Assembly (NCBI RefSeq): GCF_032670585.1
Contig: NZ_JAVQHL010000001.1
Location: 124,001-188,000, forward strand
DNA length: 64,000 bases
Source: Ostreiculturibacter nitratireducens
GTDB taxonomy: Bacteria; Pseudomonadota; Alphaproteobacteria; Rhodobacterales; Rhodobacteraceae
Reading direction: 5' to 3'
The notes under the pieces were generated by a model. That model was not told where the DNA came from. It saw only the letters and a list, made by a program, of their open reading frames with translations, and made no database searches. A program made the translations under genes and the position numbers. This document shows, one piece after another, positions 11,699 to 18,874 of the stretch (positions within the stretch are counted from its first letter, which is position 1; every line of letters begins with the position of its first letter).

Positions 11699-13230
11699 TC
11701 GCCGGCTCCGGTGACGAAGCCCGACAGGCCCGCGGCGGAGACGAGGGCGCCCGTCTCGATCAGTTCGGCGGCGCGGGCGAGTTCCGGGGCAAGGTAGCGA
11801 TCTTCAGCGAGTGGCGGGATATCTTCCCGCAGGCGGGCGACCACCTTCCGCAGCGCCGGCGAAGTGGCGAGAGGGGCGCGGAAATCGATGCCTTGCGCGG
11901 CGGCCATCGCCTCCACCCCGAGGATCACGGAGAGGTTCCGGTTCATGGTCTGAAGCCGGCGCGCGGCGTGGGCGGCCATGCTGACATGGTCCTCCTGGTT
12001 GGCGGAGGTCGGGGTGGAGTCCGTCGAGCAGGGCGTCGCGAGGTGCTTGTTCTCGCTCATCAAGGCCGCCGTCGTCACTTCGGCGATCATCAGGCCGGAG
12101 TTGAGGCCCGGTGATGGCGTGAGGAAGGGTGGCAGGTCGTGCGACAGCGTCGGGTCCACCATCAGCGCCACGCGGCGCTGCGCGATCGCTCCGATTTCCG
12201 CCAGTGCGAGCGCGATCTGGTCGGCGGCGAAGGCGACGGGCTCGGCATGGAAATTGCCGCCGGAAACGATCCGGCCGTCGGTAAGGACCAGCGGATTGTC
12301 CGTGACCGCGTTCGCTTCGATCTCGAGCGTGCGGGCGGCGAAGGCGAGAAGGTCGATGGCCGCGCCGGTGACCTGCGGCTGGCAGCGGATGCAGTAGGGG
12401 TCCTGCACGCGGGCGTCGCCCTCGCGGTGGCTTTCGCGGATCTCGCTTCGCTCCATGAGTGCACGCATGGCGGCGGCGACCTCGATCTGGCCCCGATGGC
12501 CGCGCAGCGCGTGGATTTCGGAAAGGAGCGGCGCGTCCGAGCCCATGATTGCATCTGTCGAAAGCGCGCCTGTGACGACGGAGGCGGCGGCGTTGCGCCA
12601 GGCGTCGAAGAGCCCGGCGAGCGCGAGCGCGGTCGAGAACTGGGTGCCGTTGATGAGCGCGAGCCCCTCCTTCGGGCCGAGGGTGATCGGCTCGATCCCG
12701 GCTTGGGCCAGAGCCTCGGCACCGGGCATGATCTCGCGCGCGATCTCCGCCTCTCCCTCGCCGAGGAGGACGGCGGTCATGTGCGCGAGCGGCGCGAGAT
12801 CGCCCGATGCCCCGACGGACCCCTGCGCTGGAACGACCGGGGTAACCCCCTGCGAGAGGAGTGCCTCGAGCGCCGCGATCACCTCCCAGCGGACGCCCGA
12901 GGCGCCTCGGCCGAGGGAAGCGATCTTGAGCGCGATCATCAGACGGGTCGTGGGAACGTCGAGCGGGTCGCCCACGCCGCAGCAGTGCGACAGGATCAGG
13001 TTGCGTTGCAGGGTCGCGGTATCGGCGGCGGCGATCTTCACCGAGGCGAGCTTGCCGAACCCGGTGTTGACGCCGTAGACGGCCGTATCGCCCCGCGCGG
13101 CCTCCGCGACGGTCCGGGCGGCGGCCTCCACGGCGGCGCGCGCGGTCGGTTCGAGGCGGGCGGGAAGCCCTTCGCGCCAGAGCCGTTCGAGATCGGCCAG
13201 CCCGACAGCGCCGGGGGTGAGGGTCAGCAT
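11695..13230 (-). CDS. hutH: Histidine ammonia-lyase
   Basis: This 511-residue lyase removes ammonia from histidine to give urocanate. The Ala-Ser-Gly triad that cyclises into the MIO cofactor is present in GSVGASGDLAPLAHM. The tyrosine-bearing YGVNTGFGKL segment lies near the N-terminus. The ATG at 13230 overlaps the hutI stop by seven bases and gives the normal MLTLTPG opening. A longer open frame upstream is only the shadow of hutI. Confidence 0.97.
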   Translation of the reverse strand: MLTLTPGAVGLADLERLWREGLPARLEPTARAAVEAAARTVAEAARGDTAVYGVNTGFGKLASVKIAAADTATLQRNLILSHCCGVGDPLDVPTTRLMIALKIASLGRGASGVRWEVIAALEALLSQGVTPVVPAQGSVGASGDLAPLAHMTAVLLGEGEAEIAREIMPGAEALAQAGIEPITLGPKEGLALINGTQFSTALALAGLFDAWRNAAASVVTGALSTDAIMGSDAPLLSEIHALRGHRGQIEVAAAMRALMERSEIRESHREGDARVQDPYCIRCQPQVTGAAIDLLAFAARTLEIEANAVTDNPLVLTDGRIVSGGNFHAEPVAFAADQIALALAEIGAIAQRRVALMVDPTLSHDLPPFLTPSPGLNSGLMIAEVTTAALMSENKHLATPCSTDSTPTSANQEDHVSMAAHAARRLQTMNRNLSVILGVEAMAAAQGIDFRAPLATSPALRKVVARLREDIPPLAEDRYLAPELARAAELIETGALVSAAGLSGFVTGAGE

Positions 13231-14429
13231 GGAATGCCTCCGAAGACACGGGCGTGCAGCGGCGTGCAGCCGATGCGGTAAGCGAGTTCGGCCGGGTGTT
13301 CGGCCTCCCACACGGCCAGATCGGCGCGGAGGCCGGCGGCGATGCGGCCCCGGTCGGCGAGCCCGAGCGCGCGGGCGGCCTGGATGGTCATTCCGGCGAG
13401 CGCCTCTTCGGGCGTGAGGCCGAAGAAGGTCGCGGCCATGTTCATCGCCAGAAGCGGAGAACACATCGGCGAGGAGCCGGGGTTCATGTCGGTCGCAGCC
13501 GCCATCGGCACGCCTGCGGCGCGGAAGGCGGCGACCGGGGGCACCTGCTTTTCTCGGAGCGTGTAGAAGGCGCCGGGGAGGAGGACAGCGACGCTGCCGG
13601 ATGCCGCGAGCGCGGCGGCGTCCTCGGGCGTGGCGTATTCGACGTGGTCGGCAGACAGCGCGCCCATCCGCGCGGCGAGCGCGGTTCCGCCGAGGTGCGA
13701 GAGCTGTTCGGCGTGAAGCTTCACAGGCAGGCCGAGGCGCCTTGCGGCTTCGAAGACGCGGGCGATCTGTGCGGGGGAGAAGGCTATCCCCTCGCAGAAA
13801 CCGTCCACCGCATCCGCGAGGCGCTCGGCATGGGCGGCTTCGAGGGCGGGGATGCAGACCTCGTCAAGGTAGGCGTCCGCGCGTCCCTTGAATTCGGCCG
13901 GAATGGCGTGCGCGCCGAGGAAGCTGGTCCTTACGGCGACCGGGCGGGCGCGCTCGAGCGCGCGGGCGGTGCGCAGCATCCTGAGTTCGGTATGGATGTC
14001 GAGGCCATAGCCCGATTTGACCTCGACCGTCGTGACGCCCTCGGCCAGCATCGCGTCGAGCCGGGGGAGGGCCGAAGCCAGAAGCTCCGCCTCGGTCGCG
14101 GCGCGCGTGGCCGCGACGGTCGAGACGATGCCGCCGCCGGCCTGAGCGATCTCCGCGTAGCTCGCACCCTGAAGGCGCATCTCGAACTCCCGTGCGCGGT
14201 TGCCGGCGTGGACGAGGTGGGTGTGGCAGTCGATGAGGCCGGGCGTGACGAGGCGTCCGCCGAGGTCTCGGCTTTCGGCCCGTGCGAATTTCGCGGGGAG
14301 GTCGGCATCAGGCCCGGTCCACTGGATGCCTGTCGAATCGAAGGCGACGGAACCCTTGTCGACGAGGCCATAGGCCTCTCCGGCAGTCATGGTCGCGAGC
14401 TGCGCGTTTCTGAAGACGGTGGCAGCCAA
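13224..14429 (-). CDS. hutI: Imidazolonepropionase
   Basis: This 401-residue amidohydrolase opens the imidazolone ring to give formiminoglutamate. The metal-binding motif DCHTHLVHAGNR, the segment VKSGYGLD, and the later KLHAEQLSHLGG and ATDMNPGSSP blocks are all present. The start is a TTG at 14429. An ATG 13 codons later would remove the conserved N-terminal strand, so I keep the TTG. It is the first gene of the hutIHGU operon, and a HutC-type operator lies about 33 bp upstream. Confidence 0.95.
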   Translation of the reverse strand: MAATVFRNAQLATMTAGEAYGLVDKGSVAFDSTGIQWTGPDADLPAKFARAESRDLGGRLVTPGLIDCHTHLVHAGNRAREFEMRLQGASYAEIAQAGGGIVSTVAATRAATEAELLASALPRLDAMLAEGVTTVEVKSGYGLDIHTELRMLRTARALERARPVAVRTSFLGAHAIPAEFKGRADAYLDEVCIPALEAAHAERLADAVDGFCEGIAFSPAQIARVFEAARRLGLPVKLHAEQLSHLGGTALAARMGALSADHVEYATPEDAAALAASGSVAVLLPGAFYTLREKQVPPVAAFRAAGVPMAAATDMNPGSSPMCSPLLAMNMAATFFGLTPEEALAGMTIQAARALGLADRGRIAAGLRADLAVWEAEHPAELAYRIGCTPLHARVFGGIPC

Positions 14430-14457
14430 GCCTCTTTCCCCCCGTGATGAATGCCGG

Positions 14458-14478
14458 TATTATGTATAGACATATTAT
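14458..14478. promoter_or_regulatory. HutC-type operator in the hutI-hutF divergent region
   Basis: An AT-rich imperfect palindrome is centred on TGTATAGACA (14463-14472), flanked by matching A/T positions. The same core is known from characterised HutC operators of enterobacterial hut promoters. It lies 33 bp from the hutI start and about 90 bp from the hutF start, so one site could repress both directions. HutC is encoded downstream of hutF, giving autorepression relieved by urocanate. Confidence 0.7.
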
Positions 14479-14567
14479 CGGCGTCAAGCGCATGAGCGAG
14501 GCGTTCCGTTTGGGGGCGGAAACCTCCGGTGGGGATACTTGGGGCCAGAGTGAGGGCGGAGCCAGGA

Positions 14568-15959
14568 ATGGGAAATGTGCGCGAACAGACGGGACCGAGG
14601 CGTATCTGGGCCAGGGCGGCGCTGACGGCGGATGGCTGGGTAGAGGACGTTGCGATCGGGATCGATTCGGAGGGGCGGATCTCCGAAGTGGTCCCCGGCG
14701 CTGCCCCGGAAGCCGAGCGGCGCGGAGTGATCCTGCCCGCTCCGGCGAACCTGCATTCGCACGCCTTCCAGCGCGCCATGGCAGGGCTGACGGAGCGGCG
14801 CGGACCCGATCCGAGAGACACGTTCTGGACCTGGCGGCGGCTCATGTTCCGTTTCCTCGACAGGCTGACGCCGGAGGACGTGGAGGCGATCGCGGCCTTC
14901 GTTCAGATGGAGATGCTGGAGGCCGGTTTCGCCTGCAACACGGAGTTCCACTACCTCCATCATCAGCCGGGAGGAGCGCCATATGCCCGGATCGCGGAGA
15001 TGTCGGAACGGATCGTCGCGGCCGCGGCGGAGACGGGAATCGGGCTCACGCTCTTGCCCGTACTCTACGAACAGGGCGGCTGCGACGGCCGCGAACTCGC
15101 GCCGGGGCAGGTCAGGTTCGGAAATGACCCGGAGCGTTTTGCCCGCTTGCACGAGGCGGCAGGGGCCGCGCTTGCGGCGCTCCCGGCCGATGCGAGGCTG
15201 GGGGTCGCGCCGCATTCGCTGCGGGCCGTGACGCCGGGAGGGCTGGCGGCAGCCGTGGCGCTCGTCGCGGGTGCGCCGGTGCATATGCATCTGGCCGAGC
15301 AGGTGGCCGAGGTCGAGGAGGTTCTTGCCGCCTACGGCGCCCGGCCGGTGGAATGGTTGCTGGACCACGCCGATGTCGGACCCGAATGGTGCCTGATCCA
15401 TTGCACGCAGATGGAGCCGCCAGAGACGCTCGCGCTTGCCGCTACGGGGGCGGTTGCGGGGCTGTGCCCGATCACGGAAAGCTCTCTCGGCGACGGGATC
15501 TTCGATGGGGTGCGGTTTCTTGGTGCGGGCGGGCGGTTCGGGATCGGATCGGACAGTAACATCCGCATCTCGCTCTGCGAGGAATTCAGGACGCTGGAAT
15601 ATTCTCAGCGGCTGCGGGACCGATCGCGCGCGGCGCTGGCGACGCCGGACAGGTCCACCGGGCGGAGGATCTTCGAGGATGCGGCCCGGGGCGGGGCGCA
15701 GGCTGCCGGGCGCGGGGCCGGCTCGATCGCGGTTGGCGAATGGGCGGATCTTCTGGCGCTGGATACGGCCCACCCGGACATGGAAGGGCGTCGCGGCGAC
15801 ACCGTGATCGACAGCTTCATCTTCGCTGGCGGCAGCGGGATTGTGACGGATGTCTGGTCGGCCGGTCGGCACGTCGTTTCGGAAGGCCGGCACCGTGGGC
15901 GGGAGGGGATCGTGTCGCGCTACCGTGCGACACTTGCACGCCTGGGGGAGGTGTTGTGA
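14568..15959 (+). CDS. hutF: Formimidoylglutamate deiminase
   Basis: This protein (463 residues from 14568) is an amidohydrolase-superfamily deiminase that turns N-formimidoylglutamate into N-formylglutamate and ammonia. Metal-binding NLHSHAFQRAMAG, HMHLAEQ, and FGIGSDSNIRIS match the HutF family. The ATG at 14568 is preferred over a GTG at 14529 because the extra N-terminal residues are not typical of the family. With hutG it defines the five-step pathway, which saves one nitrogen as ammonia and gives formate. It is followed by hutC after 22 bp. Confidence 0.93.
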   Translation: MGNVREQTGPRRIWARAALTADGWVEDVAIGIDSEGRISEVVPGAAPEAERRGVILPAPANLHSHAFQRAMAGLTERRGPDPRDTFWTWRRLMFRFLDRLTPEDVEAIAAFVQMEMLEAGFACNTEFHYLHHQPGGAPYARIAEMSERIVAAAAETGIGLTLLPVLYEQGGCDGRELAPGQVRFGNDPERFARLHEAAGAALAALPADARLGVAPHSLRAVTPGGLAAAVALVAGAPVHMHLAEQVAEVEEVLAAYGARPVEWLLDHADVGPEWCLIHCTQMEPPETLALAATGAVAGLCPITESSLGDGIFDGVRFLGAGGRFGIGSDSNIRISLCEEFRTLEYSQRLRDRSRAALATPDRSTGRRIFEDAARGGAQAAGRGAGSIAVGEWADLLALDTAHPDMEGRRGDTVIDSFIFAGGSGIVTDVWSAGRHVVSEGRHRGREGIVSRYRATLARLGEVL

Positions 15960-15981
15960 TGCCGCGTCAAGGAGGAGTGCG

Positions 15982-16686
15982 ATGAGCGCGGCGGGAGAGC
16001 CGACAGGCTGGCAGGCGATCCAGGAGGATGTGCTCGCGCGCATCCGTGCGCGTGAATGGCCGCCGGGCACGATGATCCCGACGGAGGCGGAGTTGGCGAC
16101 GGAATATGGCTGCGCGCGGGCGACCGTGAACCGGGCGCTGAGGGAACTTGCCGATGCTGGCTACCTCGACCGCCGCAGGAAGGCGGGGACGCGCGTTGCC
16201 GCCTTGCCGGTCCGGAAAGCCACGTTCGCGATCCCCGTGATCCGGCTGGAGGTCGAGGGGCGGGGCATGGCCTATAGCCACGAACTCCTGTCCTGCCGCC
16301 GCGAGGCGGTGGATGGGGCGCTGGCCGCGCGACTGGGTTTGCGGACCGGGGCGGAGGTCCTGCGAATCCGCGCCATGCACCGCGGGGATGGCGCGCCTTA
16401 CTGCTACGAGGATCGACTTGTCCCGGTCGCAGCCGTTCCCGGGATCCTTTCGGCCGATCTGCGGACCGTCAGCGCGAACGAATGGCTGGTGCGGAACGCT
16501 CCGTTCACGCGCGGGGACCTCGAATTCTCCGCGCGGGAAGCGGGGCCCGAGGAGGCGGAGGTCCTTGGCTGCGCGCCGGGCGCGGCTCTCTTCACGCTCG
16601 ACCGGAGGACTTGGAACGGATCGGATGCCGTGACGGAAGTGCGGATATCCTATGCCCCGGGATACTCCATGAAGAGCGAGATCTGA
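15982..16686 (+). CDS. hutC: HutC, GntR-family histidine utilisation repressor
   Basis: This 234-residue regulator has an N-terminal winged-helix domain (PTEAELATEYGCARATVNRALRE, quoted in parts: PTEAELA and ATVNRALREL) and a C-terminal UTRA ligand domain. Urocanate is the known inducer for this family. A strong GGAGGAG ribosome-binding site precedes the ATG at 15982, which rejects the longer open frame upstream. It shares an operon with hutF and should bind the TGTATAGACA site between hutI and hutF. Confidence 0.92.
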   Translation: MSAAGEPTGWQAIQEDVLARIRAREWPPGTMIPTEAELATEYGCARATVNRALRELADAGYLDRRRKAGTRVAALPVRKATFAIPVIRLEVEGRGMAYSHELLSCRREAVDGALAARLGLRTGAEVLRIRAMHRGDGAPYCYEDRLVPVAAVPGILSADLRTVSANEWLVRNAPFTRGDLEFSAREAGPEEAEVLGCAPGAALFTLDRRTWNGSDAVTEVRISYAPGYSMKSEI

Positions 16687-16775
16687 CACCCGGCTTCTGG
16701 CTGGCGCGGTTCTGATGGCCCCGGCGGTGGCACCGCTCGAGAACGGGATCGCCGCCGGTTCCTTGGGTCAGACCA

Positions 16776-17384
16776 TCATTCCGCCGCGTGGGCGTGCAGC
16801 ACGCGGCGCGCGGGCATGGCGAGAACCGCGTAACGCCGGCCATCACCCGGATTGTGGTAAGGCTGTCCGATTCGGTGGGCGCCATAGCCCAGCTGACGCA
16901 GCGCCCGTTCGAGCGACAGCGGCGAAAGCGACATGAGCTCCGTCGCCCCGTGCGCGTTCGCGACCCGGACGAGCCCGTCCACGATCAGTGTGAGGCACAG
17001 GCTGCGGTCGGCCGCCGAATGCACGTCTTCGGAAATCACGAGCCGGGTGCACTCCCAGACGAGGGGCGTCTCGATCTGGTCGTTCAGCACGCGATCGGGA
17101 ATGTCGACGAGCTTCCCGGCCACCGCATCGCGCAGCATGTAGGTATACTGGCCCCAGTTCGACGTCGTCGGCATCGTCCGCGCCCCGCCGATCACCTTGC
17201 CCTCGCGCAGGACAAGCGAGTAATGCGCGAGAGGGTTGTCGTACTGGTCCATCTCGACACTGTCGTTGTGCGGGATGTCCCAGCCCAGCGTATCGACGAA
17301 GAAGTGCTTCCGCAGCCGCAGATAGTCGTAGAAGGCGCTCCCGTGACGGTGAAGGTCGGACAAGTCGAAGGTGATGTTTTCCAT
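16776..17384 (-). CDS. luxI: LuxI-family acyl-homoserine lactone synthase
   Basis: This 202-residue protein belongs to the autoinducer synthase family, which makes an acyl-homoserine lactone from S-adenosylmethionine and an acyl-carrier-protein-bound fatty acid. All invariant positions are present: Arg25, Phe29, Trp35, Asp46, Asp49, Arg69, Glu111 and Arg114, numbered one higher than the usual scheme. The segment GGARTMPTTSNWG is typical of the Rhodobacterales branch. The acyl chain cannot be told from sequence. The gene lies 147 bp downstream of a luxR gene in the same direction. Its ribosome-binding site AAGGAGAG sits inside a hairpin. Confidence 0.93.
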   Translation of the reverse strand: MENITFDLSDLHRHGSAFYDYLRLRKHFFVDTLGWDIPHNDSVEMDQYDNPLAHYSLVLREGKVIGGARTMPTTSNWGQYTYMLRDAVAGKLVDIPDRVLNDQIETPLVWECTRLVISEDVHSAADRSLCLTLIVDGLVRVANAHGATELMSLSPLSLERALRQLGYGAHRIGQPYHNPGDGRRYAVLAMPARRVLHAHAAE

Positions 17385-17389
17385 GATGG

Positions 17390-17408
17390 ACTCTCCTTAA
17401 TGGAGAGT
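17390..17408 (-). promoter_or_regulatory. Hairpin that masks the luxI ribosome-binding site
   Basis: On the luxI strand, ACTCTCC and GGAGAGT form a perfect 7-bp stem around the loop ATTAA. The second arm is the Shine-Dalgarno sequence itself, ending five bases before the luxI ATG. Folded RNA would hide the ribosome-binding site. This is visible directly in the sequence. A regulatory effect is inferred. Confidence 0.6.
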
Positions 17409-17411
17409 TAA
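17397..17411. promoter_or_regulatory. TTAA-N7-TTAA element at the luxI start, candidate CtrA site
   Basis: TTAA occurs at 17397-17400 and 17408-17411 with exactly seven bases between. This matches the CtrA consensus TTAA-N7-TTAAC at all but the final base. It overlaps the hairpin over the luxI ribosome-binding site, so part of the match may be a by-product of that structure. A site this close to the start codon would more likely repress than activate. Confidence 0.35.
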
Positions 17412-17435
17412 TTAGAGCACCGACTCGCCAATTCG

Positions 17436-17451
17436 GTAACGCGAAGGTTAC
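17436..17451. promoter_or_regulatory. Inverted repeat upstream of luxI, candidate lux box
   Basis: GTAAC and GTTAC form a perfect inverted repeat with a six-base spacer. It is centred about 60 bp upstream of the luxI ATG, where a LuxR-type activator would bind next to the -35 region. The 16-bp size fits the family, but the arms do not match the classical lux box closely. Confidence 0.4.
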
Positions 17452-17531
17452 GCTTTCACGTGGAAATTGTATAAAATTCTAGCTTTTCAGGCTGCGCTCG
17501 CGGCGTCCCGAAACGGCGTCGCCATGGGGAG

Positions 17532-18140
17532 TCAGATCAGGCCGTAGCCGGTGGCCAGCGTCGCCGCCTGGGTGGAGGTCTTGGCCTTGAGCTTGAGCTT
17601 GGCATTCTTGAGCCGCTGTTTCACCGCGCCTTCGGTAACGCCGAGCTCGTTCGCGATCTGCTTCATCAGGAGGCCGTTCTTGACCATCCGAAGCGCCTCC
17701 AGTTCGGCCTGCGTCAGGTTCGCGGGCGGAAGCCGGGAGGCATGTAGCGCCGAGAGCCGCGTTTCGAGAAGGCGGATTTCCTCCACCTTGAATTCCCGGT
17801 CGTTGCGGGCGAAGGAACCGAAGCTGCGCTGGCCATCGCTGTCCTCGTCGCTGTGACTGATCGCAACGCCGAAGCACAGCCCATGTTCCGCCGCCCGCCC
17901 AAGAACGCCGCGGGGATCGTCGATCGTGAACTCGCTCCAGCGCGAGGAACCGTCGTTCGCGTATACCCAGCGCATGACCGGATCGTGCAGCATCAGCCCG
18001 TCGCGCGTGTATTCGGCGACCCAGGCCGGCGGCAGAGCATTCACTTCTTCCATCGGGAAGGCAAAGCCGATACGGAGCGCGATATAGTAGCCGGCCGGTG
18101 CGAGATGCGAGAAGTCCAGACTGTCAATCGAATCTTTCAT
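17532..18140 (-). CDS. luxR: LuxR-family acyl-homoserine lactone-dependent regulator
   Basis: This 202-residue regulator has an N-terminal autoinducer-binding domain and a C-terminal LuxR helix-turn-helix (about residues 138-200, including LTQAELEALRMVKNGL and GVTEGAVKQRLKNAKLK). Ligand-pocket residues Trp40, Tyr44, Asp53, Pro54 and Trp68 have the same spacing as in TraR. It sits directly upstream of luxI in the same direction, so it is the likely partner of that synthase. It faces a divergent gene for a related protein without a DNA-binding domain. The protein is shorter than typical LuxR proteins (about 240), mainly at the N-terminus. Confidence 0.92.
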   Translation of the reverse strand: MKDSIDSLDFSHLAPAGYYIALRIGFAFPMEEVNALPPAWVAEYTRDGLMLHDPVMRWVYANDGSSRWSEFTIDDPRGVLGRAAEHGLCFGVAISHSDEDSDGQRSFGSFARNDREFKVEEIRLLETRLSALHASRLPPANLTQAELEALRMVKNGLLMKQIANELGVTEGAVKQRLKNAKLKLKAKTSTQAATLATGYGLI

Positions 18141-18266
18141 ACGCGTCCGTACTTTCGCCGCACAAGTGCGCCTTGATCCTGTACTTTAAGCAAGAGTGTC
18201 TCGCGACGGATGTTAAGCAATAATGTAGACACTCATCAACCGGGAAGCGAGTGGGCGGGTATCCGC

Positions 18267-18752
18267 ATGGATCAGAGCGAGACTGTCGTCGGATTGCTGC
18301 GGGAACTCGGGGCGCAAAGCCCGGCTGGCTTCGCTATCGCTCTGCATATCAGCTACGCGGCACCAAAATACTTGTTCCAGGCCTATCCACAAGAGTGGAT
18401 CGAGTACTACTCGGCCAACGGACTTGTGTTGAAGGATCCGACAGTCCGCTGGGGTTTCGCGAACGTGGGCCACGTTCGCTGGAGCGAACTCGAAAGCGTG
18501 GACCCCGATGGCGTCATGGCCATGGCGCGCGAGCAGGGGCTCAAGTACGGGGTGACCCTGGCTCTTGACGAAAGCGGGTCGCGCAGTGTTGCAAGCTTCG
18601 CCCGGAGTGACAGGGAATTCTCGGAAACCGAGATCGAGCGGTTGTCGGGGCTTCTCGGCGCGCTGCACACGGAAACGGCGCTGATCGAGGGGCTTTCGCC
18701 GGATGCCCACGAGACGTTGCGGCGCATGTCGATCCTTCTGACCCACAGCTGA
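18267..18752 (+). CDS. LuxR-like autoinducer-binding domain protein without helix-turn-helix
   Basis: This protein (161 residues from the ATG at 18267, or 180 from an ATG at 18210) matches the ligand-binding half of the neighbouring LuxR along its whole length. Trp44, Tyr48, Asp57, Pro58 and Trp72 keep the exact spacing of the ligand pocket. The chain ends with LSPDAHETLRRMSILLTHS, which aligns to the first helix of the LuxR DNA-binding domain and then stops. No continuation of the helix-turn-helix is visible in any frame downstream. It could be an antiactivator that binds the signal or forms dead heterodimers with LuxR, as truncated TraR relatives do. It could also be a decayed paralogue. 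Neither ribosome-binding site is strong. Confidence 0.82.
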   Translation: MDQSETVVGLLRELGAQSPAGFAIALHISYAAPKYLFQAYPQEWIEYYSANGLVLKDPTVRWGFANVGHVRWSELESVDPDGVMAMAREQGLKYGVTLALDESGSRSVASFARSDREFSETEIERLSGLLGALHTETALIEGLSPDAHETLRRMSILLTHS

Positions 18753-18834
18753 TCCGCCGCTCGGTTTAAACGAATCTTCAGGTATCGCCGCGAAGGTCCG
18801 CGAAGGCGGGGGCATTCCCTCGCCGCAGCGCCAT

Positions 18835-18858
18835 CGCGCAGGGCTGTTGCCCTGCGCG
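18835..18858 (+). other. Perfect 10-bp stem-loop ahead of the chemoreceptor gene
   Basis: CGCGCAGGGC and GCCCTGCGCG flank the loop TGTT. The sequence after it is CTTCGTGG, not a T-tract. The hairpin ends 16 bases before the chemoreceptor ATG and just ahead of its GGAG ribosome-binding site. It may be a weak terminator for the upstream gene, or a leader structure of the mcp transcript. Confidence 0.5.
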
Positions 18859-18874
18859 CTTCGTGGAGATCCTG

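Noticed and set aside
18159..18170. CGCAC-AA-GTGCG palindrome between the two luxR-type genes as a lux box
   Set aside because: The arms are short and the centre is not symmetric with known sites, so it could be chance in GC-rich sequence.
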